This document shows positions 9,941-17,928 of a stretch of 18,856 bases of DNA, piece by piece. This DNA is from Temnopleurus reevesii (lineage: Eukaryota > Echinodermata > Echinoidea > Temnopleuroida > Temnopleuridae): positions 1 to 18,856 of the forward strand of contig BQKZ01010503.1 of NCBI GenBank assembly GCA_036244855.1, given 5' to 3'. A program made the translations under genes and the position numbers. Below the pieces are notes generated by a model. It saw only the letters and a program-made list of their open reading frames with translations, was not told the DNA's origin and ran no database searches. Every line of letters starts with the position of its first letter. The first letter of the stretch is position 1.

Positions 9941-10119
9941 TTGACGACGGTCTTCTTTTTATAGCCCACCCTGTATCGGGCACGTTCCGATTAAATGCAT
10001 ATTATAGCGTCTCATAGCTCACCCGCGGCAATGGATATCTCGATAAGAAAAGGGGTAAGATAGTCTAATGTAAATCATCTTTGGATCATAACCATAACAT
10101 AACGGAGGCTGATCCGTAA
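9941..10119 (+). repeat. Direct repeat, left copy flanking palindromic element
   Basis: This copy is about 179 bp long. It begins TTGACGACG and includes CTCACCCGCGGCAATGGATA and AAAAGGGGTAAGATAG. It matches 10356-10538 with only scattered differences (above 90% by eye). The two copies immediately flank the palindromic element at 10120-10349. A repeat this long is not a target-site duplication, so a tandem duplication of repeat plus element is more likely. Confidence 0.85.
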
Positions 10120-10349
10120 GGACATTTGCGTTTTTAGCTTGCGTCAGCCCAGCGTTTTTTTTAATAAAAACGGTCCCGGACGCAGGTCATACGGCGGACT
10201 GACGGTAGGCGTATGCTCTTGGAGCGCAAGCCGAACGTCAGTCCACCGTCTGATCAGCGTATACTGAGCGCTCGTGGAGAGTTTTTTTTTTTTAATTTTC
10301 GACAACGCTGGGCCGACACAGTCTCAATACGCGAATGTATGAGTCGGCC
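10120..10349. mobile_element. Palindromic element, copy A
   Basis: This is one of four copies of a foldback element of about 230-250 bp. The left end ACATTTGCGTTTTTAGC and CAGCCCAGCG pair with the right end CGCTGGGCCGACAC and GTATGAGTCGGCC. The pairing continues inward through CGGACTGACGGTAGGC on the left against GAACGTCAGTCCACCG on the right, up to a GCTC/GAGCGC centre near 10220-10228. T-runs with TTAA lie symmetrically about 45 bp from each end. There is no coding capacity. A non-autonomous DNA-transposon or foldback family is the likely class, with no name assigned. Confidence 0.75.
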
Positions 10350-10355
10350 TTTAAG

Positions 10356-10538
10356 TTGACGACGACATTCAGGTTTTTCATGGCCCACCCTGTACCGGGC
10401 AAGTTCCGATAAAATGCATATCATAGCGTCTCATAGCTCACCCGCGGCAATGGATATCTCGATAAGAAAAGGGGTAAGATAGGGTAATGTAAATCATCTT
10501 TAGATCATAACCATAACATAACGGAAGATGGTCCGTAA
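10356..10538 (+). repeat. Direct repeat, right copy flanking palindromic element
   Basis: This copy matches 9941-10119. Small differences include CTGTACCGGGCAAG here against CTGTATCGGGCACG there, and GATAGGGTAATG against GATAGTCTAATG. It ends at GTCCGTAA, the same point where copy A begins after the left repeat, so the unit boundary is sharp. Confidence 0.85.
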
Positions 10539-10556
10539 TAGAAGCTTGGAGCTAGC

Positions 10557-10885
10557 CGACAGATGTCTCTTTCTCGATAGAGAGAGCCTCAAAGATGATG
10601 ACCCCCCCCCCCCCCCCCCCCCCCCCCGACACACATAAACAAGCTATGCAGCGTAGGATCCATTAATTTCACTTATCAGCAGAATGTAGTTGCGCCATTT
10701 TTCCAAAAGCCCCTTTCATTGGTAAACTGGAAATAATGCCAGATGTCTTCTTCATCTCGAAAGAGAGCCTCGAAGATGATGACCCCCCCCCCCCCCACAC
10801 ACACACACACACTAATTTATTTCACTAATTTCATCATCGACACTAAGTATTGCCGGGTTTTCTTTTCAAAAAGCCGTTTCATTGC
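10557..10885 (+). repeat. Two-copy tandem repeat with poly-C tracts
   Basis: Two related units run from about 10557 and from about 10739. Each begins CAGATGTCT, passes through GAGAGCCTC(A/G)AAGATGATGA and enters a C-tract: 26 C at 10602-10627 and 14 C at 10783-10796. The second tract runs into (CA)n at 10797-10812. Both units then share a CTAATTTCA-type segment and a TTTCCAAAAGCC/TTTCAAAAAGCC segment. Poly-C length is likely variable and prone to sequencing error. Confidence 0.75.
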
Positions 10886-13580
10886 CAATATTTTGATTTG
10901 ATTTTCATGGTTTCTCAGATAAAGAAAAACAAGCGTGCATTTGATGTTTTCCAAGGTTTCATGTGATATGATGTACATTAAGGAGTGAGATTCAATTTTA
11001 CTGGAAAATTATTGTCCATGCATTTATCCCGTTGCGGCATAAACAGTTGGAATGGTTTTGAATATTGTTATGAATTTCTCTGTTATGCATATTTTGTCTA
11101 CAATATGGGTTTCACGCTTTGCATTTATTTATCAGGACAAATTAGACAGAAATTCGCCAATTGAATTAACATCATGAACATGTACCACGTTTTTTTTTAA
11201 TGTGTCACATGAGTCTAAACATTAGGTGTGACAGAGGTTTGAGTAAATGGGGTCAACAAACTTCGCTCACCAGACCTGAACATTGCAGTCACTGTAAGCT
11301 AAAGGGGCAAAGAGTTTGGACAAAGTAAACAACTTTCATTCAAGCACTCATAATCGCTAGATGCACACACAATGAACTCCTTTTCCTATCATTTTATGGA
11401 GAATTTCGAACATGTGTCGCATCTGTTTACTGAATAAAGAATAAACATGGATGTGACTGTTTTGTGATCATGAAGAAAGTCGAAGGATACTATGAAGTCT
11501 TGGATAAAGTTGTTTCATTTGCCAATTTTGTTGTCCCTTCTGTTCATAGTGATTGTTTCACCGTCTGGTATTTGAATTTGAATCTCATGGTCGTGTTAAT
11601 TTTGGATGAACCATAATTAGGATGGGAATTAATTCCAAGCATGTTGAATAGATGATGATTTTAGGCTCATTGTGGTTCGTGTCAGTAACATTCACATTCA
11701 CGATGTCATTAAAAATGAGATGTTAAGATATGTCGGCATACTGATGTATAAGATCAATCGGGTTTGTTATTATAGACGAGTTGGGTTTATTATCAGTTTT
11801 ATGAGTTGAGATGTACTGCAAAATCCCAAGATAAGCATATTTCAACAATTTGTATTGAGTGTAATTGAAATGAAAATATTCAGATAAAATCAAGGATAAT
11901 ATTGTATAACATACAATCCTATACGATATGATACATCCGTAGGCCTATATAACAGGCTTGTCTCTCCTGCTGAAAATATTGACAGATAATTGCTACAAAT
12001 TGGTAATATGTTGTCCGCAATAAAAATTGATTGCCAAAATATTGATAATGTTTTAACCATGCACAATTATTCTAATTAATCAATACGGTCCACAGTACAT
12101 ATCATTGAGCAATTTAGAACTGGAAATTTTCCGGGAAAACCAAGGAAAATGTTTTACATGTGTTTGGTATGAATTACTGAGTAAATTATTATCAAATTTT
12201 GGATAGATTGTCAAAAGTGTGATCATATTCGTGGTGTATGTGAGGAAGAAATGTGTATTTAAAGAACTATACGGTCAATCATTGCATATTTTCCCATTTC
12301 ATGATAAAATGTGTGACCCCGAAAATGACATAGACGAGATCTCCAATGTTCTTATTTGATACGTGCCATCGGCAGGAAAGGAATTGTCACCTAATGGAAT
12401 ATAATTTCAACCTGAATGGCTAGAAAGACACATGAAGAACGTCAGTGGAATGTTTGGCCAAACAAATATACCATTAAATGGTAATGGAAAAAGAATAATG
12501 AACAAAAATGGATCGTAAAAATATTTAAAAAATGAACATAATATGATCTAACATCCTGCTATTTATTAAATAAAAAACACTTTTGCGTTGTGGGTAAAAC
12601 GTTAAAATAAGACAGACAAACAAATATAACTGTGTGAAGTTTTACTACAGTAAAACCTGTATATATTAAAACACATATGCCTATGATCATAGTTTACCTC
12701 CAAACTCTTCTTTTTTTCAATGGGATTCTGGCTTTGACGGAAAATAGAATCGCCACAAAGTTATATAAAATGCGTTAATACATGGATGTCATAATAATTT
12801 GCATGATAATATAGTGTCTCCCGATTAAATCAGGTATAATTATTATGGTTATTTATTCATTTAGAATATGTAACAAACTGTACACAATAAATAATCAGTA
12901 TTTTATCATTTCAGATAAATGGTATTCAAAGGGGAAATGGAAGTTAGATATACATTATCTATATGCTTTAAGCCGCGGTGCTAACATCGTAGAGCCAACT
13001 ATAGAAGTATTTTAAACATATCTTCCAAACCGTAGGCGGGATTTTGCCACCAAACCACAAAAGTTATTGACCTTACAGTTTAACACAATTAAGCATGCCT
13101 GACACGAGTTGAATTATAAGCTTTTAATCAAACAGAGTCTATCCTTAAAAATAAGGTTCGCTGAAAATATTCAATCATTGAATCGTGTGGATACACCACG
13201 CAATGCCACTGCCATGTTGCATAAGTTCTGTTCAGCCTTTGGGTTCCATATTTTCTTCTGTGATAAGTTAATGTGTAAATCCTTGCACCTTTAATTGCAC
13301 GAATCATAGAAATAACAGTTCAACTTAAATCCATCTGATCCCGTAACATAAAATAAATGCAATCACTTTTGCGATCAATAGCAAACATTAGCACATGATT
13401 TCCCATAGACTTGCGATTGATATATAAATCGTACGATTTTATCGTAAATCTATACATGTATGTTACGGAGCCCTTGTTTTGAAGGCTGACAAATATCTTT
13501 GAGAGTATAACCAACGTTTATCACGGTCTGAGAACGCAAGACATACTGAGCCAAGACGATTTACCTACGTCAACGGTGAA
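10886..13580. other. Long AT-rich non-coding stretch
   Basis: This stretch of about 2.7 kb has no recognisable gene. Small perfect palindromes are TGTTTGGCCAAACA (12451-12464), AAATCGTACGATTT (13426-13439) and a 7-bp stem ATTGTAT/ATACAAT (11901-11917). The frames at 13109-13294 (plus) and 13320-13514 (minus) have no family resemblance that I can detect. Confidence 0.5.
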
Positions 13581-13637
13581 TTACACCTTTGCGTTTTTAA
13601 TCTGTGTCTGCCCAGCGTGTTTGTGTGTGTGTGTTAG

Positions 13638-14069
13638 AATTCGGGGGATCGACTATAGTTGTAAGCTTTTCGCCGCTAGAGAGCGTGGATCAAATGCTTA
13701 ATTTTGATTGGTCCACCCCTGACCTGACATGGCGGGTATCGATTTCCGGTTGTGACGGGTACTTCCGGTATAAATTACATGCGCCACGTTCACTGTTTGA
13801 TGCATCCGAGTTCTGTGGTTTGATGTAATCACCAAAGCAAAGGAATATTACAGATGATAATGAAATTTGGTTTCAGATTGAAGTTGTCTGTGTATTGTAT
13901 AACTGCGAAAGGAATGAACGTGGCGCATGTAATTTATACCGGAAGTACCCGTCACAACCGGAAATCGATACCCGCCAGGTCAGGTCAGGGGTGGACCAAT
14001 CAAAATTAAGCATTTGATCCACGCTCTCTAGCGGCGAAAAGCTTACAACTATAGTCGATCCCCCGAATT
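13638..14069. mobile_element. Near-perfect long hairpin inserted in copy B
   Basis: The arms 13638-13792 and 13915-14069 are each 155 bp and are reverse complements with a single mismatch (A at 13729 opposite G at 13978). The loop is 122 nt (13793-13914). The outer ends read AATTCGGGGGATCG and CGATCCCCCGAATT. AATT lies at both ends and may be a palindromic target-site duplication or part of the arm. There is no coding capacity. The near identity of the arms contrasts with the decayed copies around it, implying a younger insertion or recent arm-to-arm gene conversion. No family name is assigned. Confidence 0.9.
13707..13776 (+). promoter_or_regulatory. CCAAT/TATA-like pair in left hairpin arm
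   Basis: ATTGG (inverted CCAAT) at 13707-13711 is followed 57 bp later by TATAAATT at 13769-13776. That spacing resembles a Pol II core promoter with its start near 13800, at the loop edge. The mirror arm carries the same pair on the minus strand (CCAAT at 13996-14000, TATA at 13938-13931). Both would point inward across the loop. The words are seen; promoter activity is an inference. Confidence 0.3.
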
Positions 14070-14259
14070 AAAAAGGCTCCCTGGACGCACAAAGACGCAT
14101 GTCATACGGTTGACTGACCTTCGGCGTTCGCTCCATGGGCGCAAGCCGAGCACTAGTTCATTGTCTGATCAGCGTGTACTGTGCGCTCAGGGAGCATTTT
14201 TAATTCAACAAAAAACGCTGGGCCGACGCAGGCTACATACGCCAATGTGTGAGTCGGCC

Positions 14260-14860
14260 TTTGAATGGGTCAGCTCTCGACGACCTCACGTGTTGGCGTC
14301 AACTAAACGTCGCCCCCTGTATCTCGGCGTTCACGAAGCAAACTGATCGCTTGGAAGACATTAGTCCACTGCCTGGACTGTTTACGAAATTTATCTGATA
14401 ACCAGTAGAAACGCCCCCAGTAGTCAAGACGATGACATCCGCTCACTTTCTCTCCCTCGAATCTGAGGGGATAGCGCCTTCCGTGGGGTTGAGTGCATGA
14501 ATAGGAGGAGTGCAAGAGAGGGAGAGGGAAAAGATAAAAAAAAAAAAAAACGGCCAGAGTCTGGGCTAGGAAGACACTGGCTACGAATACAAAGGTGTGA
14601 GTTAGCCTTGACACAAGTAATTAACAAAGTGCAGAAATCAACCGAATGTATAAGACAACCCAGATGACATTGGCTCAAGGTAATCTCATAACCTGAACGA
14701 AATCCTTTTGTTTATTCAATTCGTATGATTGTAATTGTAGCTTCTAGGATTATATGATAAATCCAAATATAACTCTTGACCCAAGGCTTAATGATGGCCT
14801 TGGCCTTGATAATGATGAGGATCATGGTCTCTTTTGAAAGCATTAAAACTTCCGGACCAA
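14260..14860 (+). repeat. Array spacer, unit 1
   Basis: This lies between palindromic copies B and D. It comprises seg1 (14263-14340, with GTCAGCTCTCGACGACCTCA), a partial element end (see 14551-14607) and seg2 (14620-14860). Seg2 matches 15230-15473 at an offset near 612 bp. Over about 14644-14740 the match has only about one difference, far better than the element copies match each other. A 15-base A-run lies at 14536-14550. Confidence 0.75.
14551..14607. mobile_element. Partial palindromic element, right end only (copy C)
   Basis: A divergent right terminus (CACTGGCTACGAATAC, then AAAGGTGTGAGTTAGCC) follows the A-run, as in the full copies where the right end follows a T/A-rich run. No matching left arm is found. 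The equivalent place in the next array unit (about 15181-15220) has an even shorter remnant reading GCGTTCGGGGAGCGTTTG, then ATAGGTGTGA. Confidence 0.5.
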
Positions 14861-15109
14861 CGGACGATACACACCTTTACATTTTTATTCTGCGAAGGCC
14901 CATAGAGCGTTTTTTTTAGATTAAAAACGATTCCTTAAAGCACAAAAACGCAGTTCTAGGGTGGACTGACGTTAGACGCACTCTCCTCGAGCGCAAGCCA
15001 AACGCCATTCTACCATTCGATCCGCGTATACTATGGGATCGGGGAGGTTTTTTTTAATTTTCACAAATTCTACGCCGACACAGGCTTAAAACAAATAGGT
15101 GTGAGCCGG
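14861..15109. mobile_element. Palindromic element, copy D
   Basis: The left end (CGGACGATACACACCTTTAC) and the right end (AAATAGGTGTGAGCCGG) are inverted. The body has the family layout: a T-run/TTAA stretch, GGTGGACTGACGTTAGACGC, a CTCGAGCGCAAGCC centre, then ACCATTCGATCCGCGTATAC and GGGATCGGGGAGG before the second T-run. It is more diverged from the family than copy E and has no coding capacity. Confidence 0.7.
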
Positions 15110-15570
15110 ACGGTATTTAAAGGCGTCAGCGCTCGACGTACTTACGTTCACGTCAGCTAAGCGTCGTTCCGCTCTATTTTTGCGTTCGGGGAGCGTTTGC
15201 CACAAAGATATAGGTGTGATTCTTCTTTAGTTAATAAAACGTGCGGAAATCAATTGAATGTATAAGACAACCCAGATGCCATTGGCTCAAGGTAATCTCA
15301 TAACCTGAACGAAATCCTTTTGTTTATTCAATTCGTATGATTGTAAATGTAGCTTGTAGGTTTATATGATAAATCCAAATATAACTCTTGACGCAAGGCC
15401 TAATTATGACCTTAGCCTTGATCATGATCTTGATCGTATCTCATTTGGAAGCATCAACATTTCCGGACTGAATNAATATAACTCTTGACGCAAGGCCTAA
15501 TTATGACCTTAGCCTTGATCATGATCTTGATCGTATCTCATTTGGAAGCATCAACATTTCCGGACTGAAT
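15110..15570 (+). repeat. Array spacer, unit 2, containing an assembly duplication
   Basis: This corresponds to the spacer 14260-14860. Seg1' (15116-15200) includes GTCAGCGCTCGACG and GTCAGCTAAGCGTCG, then comes a short element remnant, then seg2' (15230-15473). The final 97 positions (15474-15570) appear to be an N plus a duplicate of 15378-15473. Corrected for that, the spacer is about 364 bp. It is shorter than unit 1 because most of the partial element and its flank are missing. Confidence 0.7.
15378..15570. other. 96-bp exact duplication around a single N (assembly join)
   Basis: Positions 15378-15473 and 15475-15570 are identical over 96 bp, both starting AATATAACTCTTGACGC and ending CATTTCCGGACTGAAT. 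They are separated only by one N at 15474. Two contig ends that overlap but were joined instead of merged would look exactly like this. The real genome probably has one copy. Confidence 0.9.
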
Positions 15571-15813
15571 GCCGACTCACACTTTTGCGTTATGAGCCTG
15601 CGTCAGCCTATGCAGCTCTTTAACTAAAAACACTCCATTGACGAACAAATACGCAGGTCATACGGTAGACTGACGTTCAGCGTACACCCCTCGAGCGAAA
15701 ACCGAACGTCATTACACCGCCTGATCTACGCATACTGTGTGCTCGGGGAGCGTTTGTAACTTTCACAAACTCTAGGCCGACTCAGGCTAAAAGCGCAAAA
15801 GTGTGAGTCAAGC
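15571..15813. mobile_element. Palindromic element, copy E
   Basis: This copy has the clearest termini of the family: GCCGACTCACAC at the left and GTGTGAGTCAAGC at the right. Inside are TTTGCGTTATGAGCCTGCGT against CTCAGGCTAAAAGCGCAAAA, and GGTAGACTGACGTTCAGCGT against GAACGTCATTACACCG. The centre CCCCTCGAGCG lies near 15686-15696. The length is 243 bp. There is no coding capacity. It closes the B-D-E tandem array. Confidence 0.75.
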
Positions 15814-15990
15814 TTTAAATTTACTATACCTTACCTACAATTGGGTTATTCGATAAGTGATACATCAGAGTGATAAGCGAAATTAGACTAATGACGTTAC
15901 ATATGCAAAGAAGGAAAGTGATACATCAATAGAATTATTGCGATACAATGAATTTAGGATGCCCATAGCTAAATGGTAGACTGATCATAG

Positions 15991-16299
15991 ATAATGATAA
16001 TAATAATAACAATAATAATAGATACATTTATGTAGCACAATCACTATATGCATATACTCTACTGCGCTTGATACTAGGTACCATATTATTACCCTGGCTA
16101 TAATTGCAGAGCAAGCCAGTTATAGGCGCTCAAGCATTCTAAAGAATAAATTCCTGCCAGGTACCCATTTTTCACCTGGGTAAAGTGCAGCACAGTGTGG
16201 ATGAACTTCTTGCTGAATGAAATTAACGCCATGGGTAGGACTTGAACCGCGGACATCTGCCTGAAAGACGAGAATCAGAACCACTGCACCACGACGCTT
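15991..16299 (-). mobile_element. tRNA-derived SINE
   Basis: Read on the minus strand, this begins with a tRNA-like head holding a Pol III A box TGGTGCAGTGG (complement of 16281-16291) and a B box GGTTCAAGTCC (complement of 16238-16248), 32 bp apart. A unique body follows, containing CAGGTGAAAAATGGGTACC and GCTTGAGCGCC. The 3' end reads GTGCTACATAAATGTATC and then a TAT/TTA trinucleotide tail (15991-16020). Head, body and short-repeat tail are the classic SINE layout, and mobilisation by a LINE partner is established for such elements. The minus frame at 16120-16413 crosses the SINE and is not a gene. Target-site duplications are not convincing. Confidence 0.8.
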
Positions 16300-17069
16300 G
16301 CAAGTATAATGTCGGATAGCAGTATCTATTAAAAAAAAAGATATTTGATAGGATTTTCCTTCTTTTTTTTTAATATTTATTGATTTTGTACAACTTCTTG
16401 GATGTGCCCTCATTGGTCGCCAAGCATTATATTATCTCATTATTTTTTTTCTGGAATTTTCCCCTGACAACGAAATCCATTTGCAAATGTAAACATATTA
16501 CAGACAACCTTGAAATTTTGTGCTCTAATTGAAATAAAAAGTATTCAGCGGAAAGATCATCCGTAGACACAGATTAGATCCGGTCAAAAGTTATTCTCTA
16601 ATCATTTTCACTAATCTAATGCCCTTTCTTTACAGACTATTTGGCCTCGGTATTAATATGTTCATGCCTAAGTTATAAGTTTCATGAATGTTTCAGTAAC
16701 ATTTGATTTCTCTTTTTTTTCAAAACTAGTTACCACCATTAAAGCACCATTCAACCTTGCTTTAATTTTACAGGAACGATGGCAGTATATAGGTGTCTTA
16801 CCAGTATCAGAATAGCTATGTCTATGTCATTATGGTTTTATGGCCTCGTGCCGCCAAAGTCTAAACCACCCATTCAATGAACAATTTATTACCAATCTTG
16901 TAGAGACTTATTTGTCAGCTTTTGATTGTTCATTCATAGAATAAGGAATGTGATAGAGCCCATCTGGCCGAAGTAAAATATGTATTTTGAGATTAATTAT
17001 TCTTTTTCTGTCTGGATTTGATTATTTCGGAAAATCTTCATGAATTTCAATGCGTCCATAATAGCATTG
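16300..17069. other. Non-coding sequence
   Basis: No confident gene is seen. One weak point is a TTTAATTTTACAG acceptor-like site (16761-16773) followed by an ATG frame of 33 codons (16779-16880) with no recognised homology. I do not call it a gene. Confidence 0.45.
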
Positions 17070-17399
17070 ATGATGCTGATGATGGTGCCGGTGATGATGA
17101 TGATTATGATAATAGCAATAACATAGTAACTATTATCATTATTATCATTAATGTTTTTATTATTATTATCACTACTATTTTTATTACTGCTATTATTATC
17201 ATTATTATTATTATTATTGTTACAATTGTTGTTGTTATTATCATTATTATCATTAATGTTTTTATCATTATTATTATCACTACTTTTATTATTATTGTTA
17301 TTATTATCATTATTATTATCATTATCATTGATATGATTATTATTGTTACAATTGTTGTTGTTATTATTATTATATTCACTATTAATGCAATAACAACAA
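17070..17399. repeat. ATT/ATC trinucleotide tract with 105-bp higher-order repeat
   Basis: The stretch begins with GATGAT words and passes into long runs of ATT, ATC and GTT. Within it a unit starting TATTATCATTATTATCATTA recurs at 17131 and 17236 (period 105), each unit ending in TTACAATTGTTGTTGTT (17220-17236 and 17347-17363). The second unit is about 22 bp longer, showing slippage inside a duplicated block. Both strands give long open frames of poly-Asn or poly-Ile type. These are low-complexity by-products. Confidence 0.85.
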
Positions 17400-17886
17400 T
17401 AACGGTCATGATCTACCAATTTTTTGTATTTCTGTATAATCAATCAACAGAATTACTAAATTGACCAGAATTTCATTCAAAATCTTACATAATGATTTCC
17501 TCTTTCTATCTAATAGATTACCTCACCCTGGTCCTTCAACCTTCACTATAAACATGATAAAAAGGAATAATTAATATCCCATAGAATACATGTATATGAT
17601 GTTTCGTTATCTAGTTCCACATTGATATGTAACCATTAAGGGGTTAAAGCTCCGATTCTTAACAACTAACACGAACCCTGTGGTTTTAACTACAGAATAG
17701 TCTACATCGCTTACAAAATGTAAGCAATCAATCTATTCCGAAGCAAAAACCAACCAAACTAATGCTCCCCTCTGTCAACTCAAATATATTTTGCTGGCAT
17801 TTAAAACAAATAAGTCATTTTTATTTGTATTTTAATATAATCACTAATGGAATCTTTTAGATTGACCTCGTTAAGGACATTTAAGT
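17400..17886. other. AT-rich non-coding sequence
   Basis: Nothing is recognised in this stretch. Confidence 0.5.
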
Positions 17887-17928
17887 TGGGTAAAGCCATT
17901 AAAATCTGTTTGGATGATGATTGTTTCA
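17887..17928 (+). repeat. Direct repeat, left copy
   Basis: This segment of about 42 bp contains GTAAAGCC and TTAAAATCTGTTTGGATGAT, ends GATGATTGTTTC, and matches 18816-18856. Differences are few (ATTAAAATC against GTTAAAATC, TTGGATG against TCTGATG). The longer extent cannot be seen because the right copy reaches the window edge. Confidence 0.65.

Larger units (their letters stand above)
13581..14259. mobile_element. Palindromic element, copy B, split by an insertion
   Basis: The left end (TTACACCTTTGCGTTTTT, then CTGCCCAGCG) and the right end (CGCTGGGCCGACGCAGGC, then GTGTGAGTCGGCC) match the element family of 10120-10349. The copy is interrupted at 13638-14069 by a separate hairpin insertion placed in the T-run/TTAA region of the left arm. 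Without that insertion it would be about 247 bp, like copies D and E. The left side of the break carries a short GT run (13619-13633). The frames at 13604-13828 and 14110-14346 are by-products. Confidence 0.75.

Noticed and set aside
9941..10538. LTR retrotransposon with two LTRs of about 180 bp
   Set aside because: Only a 230-bp palindrome lies between the repeats, and I see no TG...CA ends, primer-binding site or polypurine tract in the right places.
14303..14678. 103- and 84-codon overlapping minus-strand frames
   Set aside because: They are rich in Phe/Leu/Ser encoded by an A-run and purine-rich stretch, lie inside the repeat array spacer and have no recognised domain.
13581..15813. CRISPR array
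   Set aside because: The repeats are long, palindromic, diverged and irregularly spaced, and the sequence is eukaryotic in character.
16231..16299. Functional tRNA gene
   Set aside because: The A and B boxes are present, but the sequence does not close into a proper acceptor stem and it continues into a SINE body and tail.
16120..16413. 97-codon minus-strand frame
   Set aside because: It crosses the tRNA-like head and body of the SINE, so it is not a gene.
16997..17464. Overlapping 148-codon frames on both strands (poly-Asn, poly-Ile)
   Set aside because: They arise from the ATT/ATC trinucleotide tract, which lacks stop codons in several frames.
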